Shown: positions 17,936-26,457 of the stretch, one piece after another
How the letters are laid out: each line of letters opens with the position of its first letter
Numbering within the stretch: the stretch's first letter is position 1
Source of the DNA: Alphaproteobacteria bacterium
Lineage (GTDB): Bacteria; Pseudomonadota; Alphaproteobacteria; Thalassobaculales; Thalassobaculaceae
DNA length: 32,751 nt
Reading direction: 5' to 3'
Assembly: GCA_022822665.1 (NCBI GenBank)
Contig: JAJEAR010000045.1
Coordinates: 1-32,751, forward strand
The notes under the pieces: model-generated
The model's database searches: none
Told to the model about the DNA's origin: nothing
Seen by the model: only the letters and a program-made list of their open reading frames with translations
Program-made: the position numbers and the translations under genes

Positions 17936-18357
17936 GTGACACGTCGTTCCTCGACGGGCTCTACCACCGTGACATCATCACGCTGGCCAGGCGCGGACGC
18001 GACCGTGGCCGTCTTGATGCCCCGAACCGGAGTGCGCGCGCCGACAACCCGCTGTGCGGTGATCGCGTCACCATGGATCTCGATCTCGAGAACGACCGCA
18101 TCGCGCGCATCGGTCACAGGGTGCGCGGCTGCGCGCTGTGCGAGGCGGCAGCCGAGATCATTGCCGAGGAGGCGGTGGGAATCACGCAGAGCGACGTTGC
18201 GGCCGTTCGCGGCACCCTGCAGGATTACCTTGGCGGCGAAAGCGGGGACCTGCCCTGGGAGCGGCTGAAGATCTTCGCCCCGGTGTCCCGGGTCCCCTCC
18301 AGGCACGAGTGCGTTCTGCTGCCGTTTGACGCCGTACTCCGTGCGCTCAAGTCCTGA
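17932..18357 (+). CDS. IscU/SufU-like Fe-S cluster scaffold
   Basis: A 141-residue U-type scaffold. The three cluster-binding cysteines align as C42 in NPLCGDR, C67 in RGCALCEAAAEI and C127 in SRHECVLLPF; C70 adds a fourth Cys in CALC where ordinary SufU/IscU usually has CAIS. U-type proteins assemble [2Fe-2S] clusters and hand them to apoproteins. Position as the last gene of the overlapping maturation operon suggests service to CoxS, with its two [2Fe-2S] clusters. ATG 17932 overlaps the preceding stop in ATGA, which decided the start. No desulfurase gene is nearby, so sulfur must come from elsewhere. Confidence 0.87.
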   Translation: MSDTSFLDGLYHRDIITLARRGRDRGRLDAPNRSARADNPLCGDRVTMDLDLENDRIARIGHRVRGCALCEAAAEIIAEEAVGITQSDVAAVRGTLQDYLGGESGDLPWERLKIFAPVSRVPSRHECVLLPFDAVLRALKS

Positions 18358-19269
18358 GCGGGCCCTGCCAGGGACAAACAACCGCGACTCTGATCACCGT
18401 GCGCCGTATTCCTGATCTCGCACTGTACTGCCGGTACGTGACACTCCCTTCGGCAAATACGTGGTCTCGGTTGCGAATGAAGGTGGCCGAACCAGGCAGC
18501 GCAGCACTGGAAACCGTCACGTGACCGGCTGAACCAATAGGCTGCACCATGTTGATCAGGGCGGAGCCAGGTGCAAAAGCGGTTTGCCCGAATACGCGCG
18601 CCGGCACCTTTCCGGCGATCCCACTTCCCGGAAGTGTTGCCATCCTTTCCTGTCGTGACGACCGTGCTCCACTGCCGGTCGCCGTTCACCATAAACACGA
18701 ACGACTGCCGGTCGCTCTTGCTCAGCGCCGGCGGTATGACGGAGTGGATCATGCTCGTACCCAGTGTAAGCATGACACCGCGCATGTTGAGCGGCTGACC
18801 GACCGTACCCGGTGGAACAGAACAGAGTTCGCCGCGCTGGCCGAGGGCATGGGCGCCGTTCCCATCACTTCCGCCGCGGGCGGGATATCCGCGGTGCGCA
18901 AGAGGTCGCCACACCCGGCTCGCTTCACGGTGCCGTGGTCTGCGGCGTCGCCGAACCCCGGCCTGGCCTGCATGATCCCGATGATCGGCGCGGCGGGAAC
19001 GCGAACGGGCCGACTGGCGGCGAGGGTCGGCTTCACCCCGGTTCGCGCCGCCGCCCTGAACAGGATCTCGCGAATCGCCACCGGGTGCGCATCGGCGTCC
19101 AACCGGGTGCTCATGTCTCCATGTCCCGGTCAGACCACCTGCGTCGGGAGGAAGGGGTTCCTCGCACATGCAGCCCGGTTCGCCGGTACGTGCGCGGTCG
19201 TGTCCGCTCGGCTGGCGGTAGACAGACCTGGCCACCGCGGCAGCATCCCGGCCTGTCGAACCACATCCA
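18358..19269. other. Gene-poor region, possible degraded gene
   Basis: About 900 bases without a supportable gene. On the minus strand a frame of 121 codons (18749-19114) begins with ATG behind GGAG, and reads MSTRLDADAHPVAIREIL then PAAPIIGIMQARPGFG, which looks protein-like but matches no family I know. Other minus-strand frames have short protein-like pieces, such as GSALINMVQPIGSAGHVTV around 18500, with breaks between them. This could be the remains of one minus-strand gene with several frameshifts. Nothing proves it. Confidence 0.3.
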
Positions 19270-19635
19270 TCAGACGTGTTCCGGGTTTCGGACCGTTCGC
19301 TCGTTCTCGATATTACCCGTGTTGAGCGTCGTGCCGGGTTCCAGGAGCACGACCTCGCAGGGTGTTTCGGCGACGGGCCGGTGCTCGACACCGTGCAGCA
19401 CGATGATGAACTCTCCCGGCTCGACGATCTGTGGCGGCTGATCGCGAAACTCCATCCGCAGGCGGCCCGAGATCACGAGGAAGAGCTCGTCTTCCTCGTC
19501 ATGGCGGTGCCAGATGAACTCTCCTTCGAGCTTGACCAGCTTGATCTGCATCTCGTTGATATCGCCCGCGACACGCGGCGACCAGGGCTCGTCGATCTCG
19601 GCAAACCCCTCCGCGAGACTCTTCTTGGCAATCAC
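19270..19635 (-). CDS. Cupin-domain protein
   Basis: A 121-residue single-domain cupin. Motif 1 is GEFIWHRHDEEDELFLVISG, with the HxH and Glu metal ligands, and motif 2 is EPGEFIIVLHGVEHRP with the last His. Small cupins of this kind are often metal-binding isomerases, dioxygenases or sugar-binding regulators; the actual role is unknown. The start is GTG at 19635, supported by GGGAGGTACAA directly upstream. It lies 92 bases downstream of the MetE-like gene on the same strand and could share its transcript. Confidence 0.88.
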   Translation of the reverse strand: MIAKKSLAEGFAEIDEPWSPRVAGDINEMQIKLVKLEGEFIWHRHDEEDELFLVISGRLRMEFRDQPPQIVEPGEFIIVLHGVEHRPVAETPCEVVLLEPGTTLNTGNIENERTVRNPEHV

Positions 19636-19727
19636 TTGTACCTCCCGATCCCGGACACCGTTCGTGGCTCAAGCATCGCCGGATTCTTGCCTCAACTCCG
19701 GAGTTCCCCCGGACGGATGCCCCCGGT

Positions 19728-20795
19728 TCAGCCAAGTCGGGCTTCGGCGAGCTCCGTCCCTTCGACCCGGGCCCGGATCTTGGCGAAGGCAGTCTCGCGC
19801 GCGGTGGAGATATCATCGCCGAACGGCGAGAAGCCGCAGTCATCGGTACTGCCGAGCCCCTCCGTTCCGAGGTGCTCCGCCGCTTCCAGAATGCGCGCAC
19901 ACACCTCTTCCGCGCTCTCGATGCGCGGGTCGATGGGATCGGTTACGCCGACATAGACGACCTGGTCGGGCCGCCGTTCGCGCGCGATGATGTCGAGCGC
20001 ACGGCCGCGATCGGCCTCGCTCGCCATCTGCACGAAAAACCGCCCGGCGTTGATCCCGAACAGATCGGGCAAAAGTTCGGCATAGTCGACATCGGCAGAA
20101 TGGGTCGAATCCTGGTCTCCGCCGGGGCAGGTATGTACCCCGATGCGGGCGCGCTCGGCGTCGGAGAAACGCGCGAGCACCTGGTTGTTCAGTGCCACGA
20201 ACTGGCGCAGCAGCCCGCGTGACGGATCGAGCTTGCAGCACAGCCGACCCTCGGTGAAGTCGATCTGCACGCTGTCGGCGCCGGCGTCAAACGCCGAACG
20301 GATATCCTTCTCGCACTCGTCCACGAGGTCGGCGAGAAAGGCGTCCTGCGGATAGCCGTCGATTCCGTCCTGGGGATAGATCAGGGAGATCGCCGAGGGC
20401 GCGATCACCGCCTGCTTGACCGGCAGGCTGGTAAGGGCTCTGGCCGCCCTCACATAGTTCCCAGAGTAGGTCGTGTAGCGGAACGGTCCGGCGGTCAGCA
20501 CCGGCAGCTGCCGGGTGTGCCCGTCCTCGAACGGGATCACCACTCCGTCGGGCGCAAGTGTCGTCAGCCCGGCGAGAGGGTAGGTGGCGAAGCTCGGTTT
20601 CGACTGCTCGCCGTCGGTAATGACGGGAGAGCCAGTCGCTTCCATTTCGGCGATCGTCTCGGCTATCGCGCGTTCTGTCGCGCCGGCCAGGCCCGCATGG
20701 TCGAGCGTTCCGCCCGCATGGGCCGTCATGGCCTCGATCAGGTAGCCCGGACGGGGCACGCTGCCGATCGGCTCGGTGGGAATGGACATCGCCAT
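19728..20795 (-). CDS. MetE-like cobalamin-independent methyltransferase
   Basis: A 355-residue protein equal to the catalytic C-terminal domain of MetE (UroD/MetE superfamily) without the N-terminal half found in the 750-residue enzyme. Zinc ligands are visible: H221 and C223 in GVHTCPGGD, and C320 in STDDCGFSPFG, with a Glu candidate near 260. Substrate region VITDGEQSKPSFATYP is also typical of this short MetE-like group. It may transfer methyl to homocysteine from a donor other than methyl-folate-triglutamate, or act on another thiol. ATG 20795 was chosen over TTG at 20810 because GGAGACGAACG precedes it. A TATACT box on the minus strand lies about 40 bases upstream. Confidence 0.87.
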   Translation of the reverse strand: MAMSIPTEPIGSVPRPGYLIEAMTAHAGGTLDHAGLAGATERAIAETIAEMEATGSPVITDGEQSKPSFATYPLAGLTTLAPDGVVIPFEDGHTRQLPVLTAGPFRYTTYSGNYVRAARALTSLPVKQAVIAPSAISLIYPQDGIDGYPQDAFLADLVDECEKDIRSAFDAGADSVQIDFTEGRLCCKLDPSRGLLRQFVALNNQVLARFSDAERARIGVHTCPGGDQDSTHSADVDYAELLPDLFGINAGRFFVQMASEADRGRALDIIARERRPDQVVYVGVTDPIDPRIESAEEVCARILEAAEHLGTEGLGSTDDCGFSPFGDDISTARETAFAKIRARVEGTELAEARLG

Positions 20796-21073
20796 CGTTC
20801 GTCTCCTCAACGCGCCCGGGTTCGGTTTTCCCGAGTATAGGCTCCCATGGCGTTCCCAGCCACGTGACAGCGACTTCCGGTGAGGACGTGAACCGGGTAC
20901 TCCACCACGGTTCGAGATCCGGCAGGTGATTCAGCGGGCGGCGGCGGTTCGATCGATCGACGGTCCTCCGGCACGGGATCCGTTCCCGTTGTCGCCATCG
21001 GATGCGCCGGTGCGATCCCGGCGGCTCCTTTCACGACGGACCGGCATTCGGGCACCGACAGCCTGTTCGGCCA

Positions 21074-21417
21074 CTACGTCCCTTCCGGCGGGACCAGTTG
21101 TTCAAGTTGCGAAATGAGACGAGGGATGTCTCGCTGCACCGTGCCCCACACGCGCACCCGATTGATGTCGAACTATCCATGAACAAGCCCATGCCGCATC
21201 CCGATGATGCTGGGCCACGGGATTTCGGTATGCGCAGCCCAGGTATCGGCGTCGACACACGATGCTGCTTCCCCGATGATTTCCACGGTCTTGAGAATTG
21301 CGAGCTGCGCCATCCGGTTCTTCCCGAACGCCGGGAAGGTCCGCCCGCCCACCAGTTGCGCCGCTCGCGAGCCGCCAGCAACATGTCCGGAATGTACGAA
21401 GCATCCTCACGCCGCAT
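21074..21417 (-). pseudogene. HEPN (DUF86) toxin, frameshifted with stop
   Basis: The gene starts ATG 21417 with MRREDASYIPDMLLAARE, typical of DUF86 HEPN RNases. After about 18 residues the frame shifts by one; the rest reads QLVGGRTFPAFGKNRMAQLA, then TVEIIGEAA and IIGMRHGLVHG. The RxxxxH catalytic motif (RHGLVH) is still present, but the next codon is TAG where family members have Tyr (HGYFDINRVW), after which FDINRVRVWGTVQRDIPRL continues to a stop at 21074. Two independent lesions show a dead toxin. Its start overlaps the MNT antitoxin by 11 bases, the usual arrangement. The 278 bases between it and the MetE-like gene show no gene. Confidence 0.75.
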
Positions 21418-21718
21418 AAATCGACTCGACTGCCCCAAGGATCGCGCTTCGTCGAATGTGGTTCCTGCCTTGCACGATGTTCGCCCGTTCGACAAGATCT
21501 ATATCGAGGCCAAGGATCGCCTGCAGTTCCTCCCCTATTCGAGCCAAATCCAACAGGGTGTGGCGCATTTCCTGTTTGAACTTGACCAGAACATCAATGT
21601 CACTGTCAGGCTTGAAGTGATCTCGAAGAACCGAGCCAAATAAAGCAAGTGTCAGGACGCCCCAGCGTTCACAGAATATGGCGATCTCATCGGACGGCAT
21701 AATGTCGCTTGCCGTCAT
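21407..21718 (-). CDS. mntA: MNT-domain nucleotidyltransferase antitoxin
   Basis: A 103-residue minimal nucleotidyltransferase. The signature GSVLRDHFKPDSDIDVLV at 28-45 contains the GS and both catalytic aspartates (D40, D42), and a third acid is in LDIDLVE. In HEPN/MNT modules this protein AMPylates and silences the HEPN RNase. The gene is complete although its toxin partner next to it is broken, as expected if antitoxin loss is the more harmful event or if decay is recent. The start at 21718 overlaps the stop of a small upstream frame; a second in-frame ATG lies at 21700. Its AT content is clearly higher than that of the surrounding genes. Confidence 0.85.
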   Translation of the reverse strand: MTASDIMPSDEIAIFCERWGVLTLALFGSVLRDHFKPDSDIDVLVKFKQEMRHTLLDLARIGEELQAILGLDIDLVERANIVQGRNHIRRSAILGAVESIYAA

Positions 21719-21897
21719 GTATTCACGACCTGAATGGTGTCGATGCTGAAAACGATGATCTCCAACTTTCGAACGGTTTCCATGGCTCTTTTACCATTTT
21801 CGCGAACCATGATGTACACCATGCCAAATTTTTCATAACAATTTCGCTTCGACCGCGTCAATTCCTCCAGAACGCTTCCACCTGTTCTGTATGGCAA
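21715..21897 (-). CDS. Small ORF coupled to MNT gene, doubtful
   Basis: A frame of up to 60 codons ends in ATGA, where its stop overlaps the MNT start. It is AT-rich like the MNT gene and unlike the neighbouring genes, and ends EIIVFSIDTIQVVNT. The first start is a TTG at 21897; GGAGG near 21860 lies just before another TTG. I do not recognise the protein. It may be a short leader peptide, the 3' relic of a transferred gene, or chance. Confidence 0.22.
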   Translation of the reverse strand: MPYRTGGSVLEELTRSKRNCYEKFGMVYIMVRENGKRAMETVRKLEIIVFSIDTIQVVNT

Positions 21898-23080
21898 GCC
21901 ACTTCATCCCAGCCCCTGCGATCCCAACTGACGGTTCTCGCAAGAGTGGAAGGCACGATCATCATGCCGGTAAGGCTCCGGGTGGTAGCCGGCTCTTGGC
22001 GATACCCCGGAAATCAATGGCCGTGCGCTGGCTTGCTCGTGCCCGTCTGGAGGACAGCGTAAAGGCCGTGGCCGCCCTTGCGACAAGGCTCGCGCAGGGT
22101 CTGTCCGGTGGCTGGACGTCGCGATACCTGTTGCAGAAGCTGATAACCTCGGCCTTCTGATTGGTCCATAAGTCGACTGGTACCGTGCATGGCTCCGGTG
22201 TTCGGCGTTCCGGGCAAACGACCTGTGACCAGCGACAAGGGTGATGCCTGGTTACGCGGGCGGTGGCGCAGGAAACCGTCGCCACCCGGAACCTCCATCC
22301 TGAACTTTCCGCCAGTTATCGCTTCGGCACGGTGAAGGATTCCGTTCATGTCATCGATCTGCAGGAAGGGCTGCCGAAATCGTGCAAGAGTTCCCATACC
22401 GGAAGTACGGGTCCCTCGCACAGATGAGGCAGGGTCGATTGTCCAGTCCCGGGTGTTCCGGAAACATGGGGCCTGACCTCGCTTCTCGGCGGAGACTCGA
22501 TGCTGGTACCCGGATGGGACCGTGTCCGCAAACACGTCGAGGCAGTCGGTATCCCGAACGACCGGTGTTTTGCAATACCACCTACGAGAAGTTTGGATAA
22601 TGATGTGGCAAATGGACGTAAATTCGTCGTCCGGCACCCTGGTCTGTTTTTGCCGTGATCGATCCGACCACCGGGTTGATCACACCATTCTTGTTGGCGT
22701 GGGTACGGGCTGCAGCTTCCCGCCTGATCTGCTTGTCGCATCGCACCTGCGTCCAGTCTTCAGACGACCTGGGTTTGCGGCCTTGATGGGCGGAAATCGG
22801 CCCAGGGCGAATGGACTACCGGCCGCATCCCGGCGGATCGAGTGGAAACAAACATCAGTTCCGGCCTCGACGGTCGGCACGGCGGACATCTCCATGTTTG
22901 GCGAGCAGGCAGGTATGGTTTCGCATCCTCACCAGCCGCAGTCCGGTCCAGCAACTGTCGCAGCGAGCCGCGGACAGGGCAGTCTGCCAAATTAGGGACT
23001 GTCGCCGCGCACGGGAAACAGCACCGTCGGTCCACACTCTCTGTTCCGGAGGTCAGGCGGGGATCACGGACATCCGCCCG
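21898..23080. other. Gene-poor region, 1.2 kb
   Basis: No supportable gene. Several overlapping open frames exist on both strands but their composition is not protein-like and none has a ribosome site plus a known motif. Base composition is visibly less GC-rich than the flanking genes. A 7-base perfect inverted repeat (GGTGGCG/CGCCACC, 11-base loop) lies at 22262-22286 without a T-run. The stretch joins the decayed HEPN/MNT pair and may be the residue of an acquired island. Confidence 0.4.
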
Positions 23081-24016
23081 CTACAGCGGCGGGTCGCGTT
23101 CGAGGGCGTCGCGGATGCGGTCAGGATCGACTGCCACGTCGATGCCGGAGCGTTCCAGCTGCAGTTTCATCGATACCCGCGAGTCCATGTCGCCCCAGCC
23201 ACGGTTCATCGCTTCGGTCATTTCCTCGAGCGTGAGGTTGGAGATCCGCATCGGAACCGCGAATTCCCGTCCGAGCGCGGTCGCCAGAGAAACATCCTTG
23301 TGGGCCAGGCGCAGGGCGAAGGCCGCAGGCTCGTAGCTGCCGGGAAGGAACTGGTTGATCAGTCCGTCAAAGGTCCGGCGCCGGCCGAGCACACCCTGGC
23401 GAACCGCTTCCCACAGCGCCAGCGGTTCCAGCCCGGCCTTCACTCCGAGCGCAAACACCTCCGCGAGCGCGGCCTGCACCGTGTAGCCGGCACAGTTGTG
23501 AACGAGCTTGGCGATCGAACCGGCCCCGATGGGCCCGATGTAAGCGGCCTGGTCCCCCATGGCGTCGAGCAGCGGACGGTACCGATCGAACCGGTCCCTG
23601 TCGCCGCCGACCCAGATCGCGAGTTTTCCGGACCGGGCTCCGGCCGGCCCGCCGCTGACCGGCGCATCAAGCAGACAGATATCGCGTTCGGCCAGGCTGG
23701 CGTGCAGGGTCCGCACGACGGTCGGCGAGTTGGTCGACAGGTCGAACACGGTGCTGCCGGGCGCGAGATGTTCGAGCAGCCCCCCGGAACCGGTCGTCAC
23801 GGCCGTGACCTCCGGCGGACCCGGCAGTGAAAGGAACACGACATCAACGGCCCCGGCCAGCTCGCCCGTCGACGTGGCCCATGTCGCGCCCGCGGCGCGG
23901 TGGGGTTCGGCCACTGCGGGCCGGGCGTCGTGGACCACCAGTTCATGCCCCGCCCGGGCGAGATTGAGTGCCATGGAACCGCCCATGGTTCCGAGCCCGA
24001 TGAAGCCTGCGCGCAT
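23081..24016 (-). CDS. Beta-hydroxyacid dehydrogenase (HIBADH family)
   Basis: A 311-residue NAD(P)-dependent dehydrogenase of the 3-hydroxyisobutyrate dehydrogenase/tartronate-semialdehyde reductase family. The nucleotide-binding GFIGLGTMGGSMA is at 4-16, the substrate motif DAPVSGGPAGA at 117-127, and the catalytic lysine K170 in GAGSIAKLVHN. Substrate specificity (3-hydroxyisobutyrate, tartronate semialdehyde, other) is not visible. Start ATG 24016 follows GGGAGGAAACC. It is 53 bases downstream of the ABC exporter gene on the same strand and may be co-transcribed with it, though the two functions are not obviously linked. Confidence 0.91.
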   Translation of the reverse strand: MRAGFIGLGTMGGSMALNLARAGHELVVHDARPAVAEPHRAAGATWATSTGELAGAVDVVFLSLPGPPEVTAVTTGSGGLLEHLAPGSTVFDLSTNSPTVVRTLHASLAERDICLLDAPVSGGPAGARSGKLAIWVGGDRDRFDRYRPLLDAMGDQAAYIGPIGAGSIAKLVHNCAGYTVQAALAEVFALGVKAGLEPLALWEAVRQGVLGRRRTFDGLINQFLPGSYEPAAFALRLAHKDVSLATALGREFAVPMRISNLTLEEMTEAMNRGWGDMDSRVSMKLQLERSGIDVAVDPDRIRDALERDPPL

Positions 24017-24069
24017 GGTTTCCTCCCGTGGACCGGCAGTCCTCCCGTGAACCCGGAGTGCTCCCGGGG

Positions 24070-25863
24070 TCAGTCTCCGCGCTCGACCTGGGGAGGCTGT
24101 TGCGGAGAATCGTCGGAGGCTTCCGGCCGTTCCCCGACCGTACCCGAGATCCGCCTGAGCAGCGGCAGCATTTCGTCCCGGGGAGCGACCTTCTCGACCG
24201 TGCCCTGGTTCAGCACCAGAATATGGTCGACATGATGCAGGATACTGGGTCTGTGCAGGATCACAACGACGGTGGTTCCCTGCGCCTTCAGGGCCTTGAG
24301 CGAACTCCCAAGCGCCGCCTCACCCTCCATGTCCAGGCTGGAGTTGGGTTCGTCGAGGATCAGCAGCTTCACATTGCCGTAGACCGCGCGGGCCAGGCCG
24401 AGTCCCTGGCGCTGGCCGCCGGAAAGAAACCCGCCGCCCTCCCCCACCTCGGTCTCGAGACCGTGTGACAGTCCTTCGACCATGGTGCGAACACCGGCGA
24501 TATCGATCGCCTTCCAGGCCGCATCCTCCGTCGCGTCGGTCTCGAACCGGGTGACGTTCTCGAACACCGTTCCGGCCATCAGTTCGACCCGCTGCGGCAG
24601 GTAACCGACCACGCGGCCCCGCTCCTGGGCCGGCCATGCGTTCAGCATGGTGCCGTCAAGCCTGATGTCGCCTGCCGAAGGTGCCTCGATTCCGGTCAGC
24701 AGCCGTGCCAGCGTCGATTTTCCGGCAGCGGTGTGTCCGATGATGCCAAGGGACTCGCCCGGCTGCAGCGTGAAGGTGACGCGGTTCAGGATCAGCCGTG
24801 ACGCGTTGGGCGGCCGATAGGCCGCGTGCAGCACGTCGAGCCGGCCGCGTGTCTCCGACGGGGTGATCGACTCGATCCATCGGCCCGACCTCGACTTCAG
24901 GACCTCGCGGAGCCCCTTCAGGCACAGTCCGGCCCGGGCGATATTGTCCCACGAGTTGATCAGCATCTCGAGCGGCATGATGCACCGGCCGACCAGCAGC
25001 AGGGCCGCCATCATCACCCCGGGCTCCATGTCCGAGTCGGGCGAGAGCATCTGCACCGCGGCCACCGTCATGACGGCGGCCAGCGAGCCCATGCGGCTCA
25101 TCTTGATGAAGGCGAAGTAGGTGCCCGCCTTCCGGCTCACGATGCCCTGCATGTCGATGACACGGTCGTTCTGCTGACGCCATCGACGGATGACGCGCCG
25201 CGTCATCCCGAGGGCCTCGATAGTGTCGGCGTCCCGGATGGCCATGTCGGCGAACGCCGTTGCCTGCCGGTCGATCTGTCCGGCCTCGCGCCGCATGCCG
25301 ATGGTACTGAACCGCGAGGCCAGGGCCAGCCCGAGGGCGATCAGGGTGACGACCAGTGCCGCGAGCCCGATATAGAAGTTCATCAGGAACAGCACGAGGA
25401 TGAAGATCGGTACCCACGGCGCGTCCATCACAGCGAACACCTGCGGACCCGAAAGGAAGGTGCGCAGCTCCTGCAGGTTGCGCAGCAACGAGACGTCCGC
25501 GACCGAATCGCGCCGGAGCGAGCGTTCGATGGAGATGGTAAACAGCCTGTTGCCAACCTGACCGTCGATCCACCGCGCCACGTGGGCGAGCATCCGCGAT
25601 CTCGCGATGTCGATCGCCATCTGCACCAGCAGGACCACCACCACCATCAGGGCGAGCCAGCCGAGCGTGCTCAGGCTCTCGCTCGGAAGGACCTGGAAGA
25701 AGACGCTGAACATGTAGAACGGCATCACCAGGATGGCGAGGTTCACCGCCAGGCTGAACAGGCCAACCGTGAGCAGGGCGCTCCGAGCCGCCTTGAGCAT
25801 GTCTCCTACGGGATCGGGACTCTCCTGATCGACCGCGTCAGACAGCTGCCCGATTGCCGCCAT
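24070..25863 (-). CDS. Type I secretion ABC exporter, PrtD-like
   Basis: A 597-residue fused permease-ATPase. Membrane helices lie at about 28-58, 66-88, 150-185 and 260-300; the nucleotide-binding domain has Walker A GHTAAGKS at 376-383, signature LSGGQ at 480-484, Walker B LLILDEP at 500-506 and the H-loop in VVILHRPS. Length, the lack of a C39 peptidase domain and the N-terminal layout match PrtD/HasD-type exporters of type I secretion systems. These need a membrane-fusion protein and TolC; neither is adjacent, nor is an RTX substrate. The Walker A has Ala-Ala where PrtD usually has Ser-Gly or Pro-Ser-Gly. About 30 C-terminal residues are acidic and Gln/Pro-rich. Confidence 0.9.
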   Translation of the reverse strand: MAAIGQLSDAVDQESPDPVGDMLKAARSALLTVGLFSLAVNLAILVMPFYMFSVFFQVLPSESLSTLGWLALMVVVVLLVQMAIDIARSRMLAHVARWIDGQVGNRLFTISIERSLRRDSVADVSLLRNLQELRTFLSGPQVFAVMDAPWVPIFILVLFLMNFYIGLAALVVTLIALGLALASRFSTIGMRREAGQIDRQATAFADMAIRDADTIEALGMTRRVIRRWRQQNDRVIDMQGIVSRKAGTYFAFIKMSRMGSLAAVMTVAAVQMLSPDSDMEPGVMMAALLLVGRCIMPLEMLINSWDNIARAGLCLKGLREVLKSRSGRWIESITPSETRGRLDVLHAAYRPPNASRLILNRVTFTLQPGESLGIIGHTAAGKSTLARLLTGIEAPSAGDIRLDGTMLNAWPAQERGRVVGYLPQRVELMAGTVFENVTRFETDATEDAAWKAIDIAGVRTMVEGLSHGLETEVGEGGGFLSGGQRQGLGLARAVYGNVKLLILDEPNSSLDMEGEAALGSSLKALKAQGTTVVVILHRPSILHHVDHILVLNQGTVEKVAPRDEMLPLLRRISGTVGERPEASDDSPQQPPQVERGD

Positions 25864-25974
25864 GCCTTCACATCTCCCTCAGACACGCACGCCGCCGGCG
25901 GGGCCGGCCGGAGCCGGAAACCGGAGGCAACGCGGTTCATTAGCGGCGGGGGGCGTCCCTGACAAGTTCTGGGC

Positions 25975-26457
25975 TCAGGATGCGGCGCGCCTGCGCACGA
26001 GATAGGACTGGATTCCTTCCAGGACGCGTTCCCGGCGCTGGTTGTGAACCGTCGAACGGACCGTAACCACTCCGGTCGTGCGCTGGGGCCTGAGCTCGAT
26101 GATCTCGAGCTCGGGGTAGACGGTATCACCGGCATAGACCGGCGCCAGGAACTTCGATGACTGCTCGAGAAACGCGACCAGCGAGTCGCTCATGACATGC
26201 GCCAGTGCCCCCGCTCCGGCCGCGGTCTGGATCAGGACCTGAAACCCGTGGGCCAGCAGGTTGGGGTATCCCCGGGCGCGGCAGTACTCGATGTCGTAGT
26301 GGATCGGATGGTTGTCCGCCGATGCCATCTGGAACGCGGCAAAGTTGGCCTCGCCCAGGGTCCGTGACGGAATGTAGTAGCGCGTACCGACTTCAAGGTC
26401 CTCGAAATAGAGTGAAACCGGGTAGCGATGGTTCGCGGGGTCGAACTGCTCGGTCAT
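25975..26457 (-). CDS. MaoC-like (R)-hydratase
   Basis: A 160-residue hot-dog fold hydratase of the MaoC family, which adds water to 2-enoyl-CoA esters. The hydratase-2 motif is intact, with D48 and H53 in ASADNHPIHYD and the AHG motif at 69-71. The start overlaps the stop of the CaiB-type gene in ATGA, so the two are translationally coupled. Together they suggest acyl-CoA activation followed by hydration, as in C5 dicarboxylate (mesaconyl/itaconyl) or aromatic side-chain routes. The substrate is not known. Confidence 0.9.
   Translation of the reverse strand: MTEQFDPANHRYPVSLYFEDLEVGTRYYIPSRTLGEANFAAFQMASADNHPIHYDIEYCRARGYPNLLAHGFQVLIQTAAGAGALAHVMSDSLVAFLEQSSKFLAPVYAGDTVYPELEIIELRPQRTTGVVTVRSTVHNQRRERVLEGIQSYLVRRRAAS

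Noticed and set aside
22262..22286. GGTGGCG/CGCCACC hairpin in the gene-poor region
   Set aside because: No T-run, no neighbouring gene end; likely chance in GC-rich DNA.
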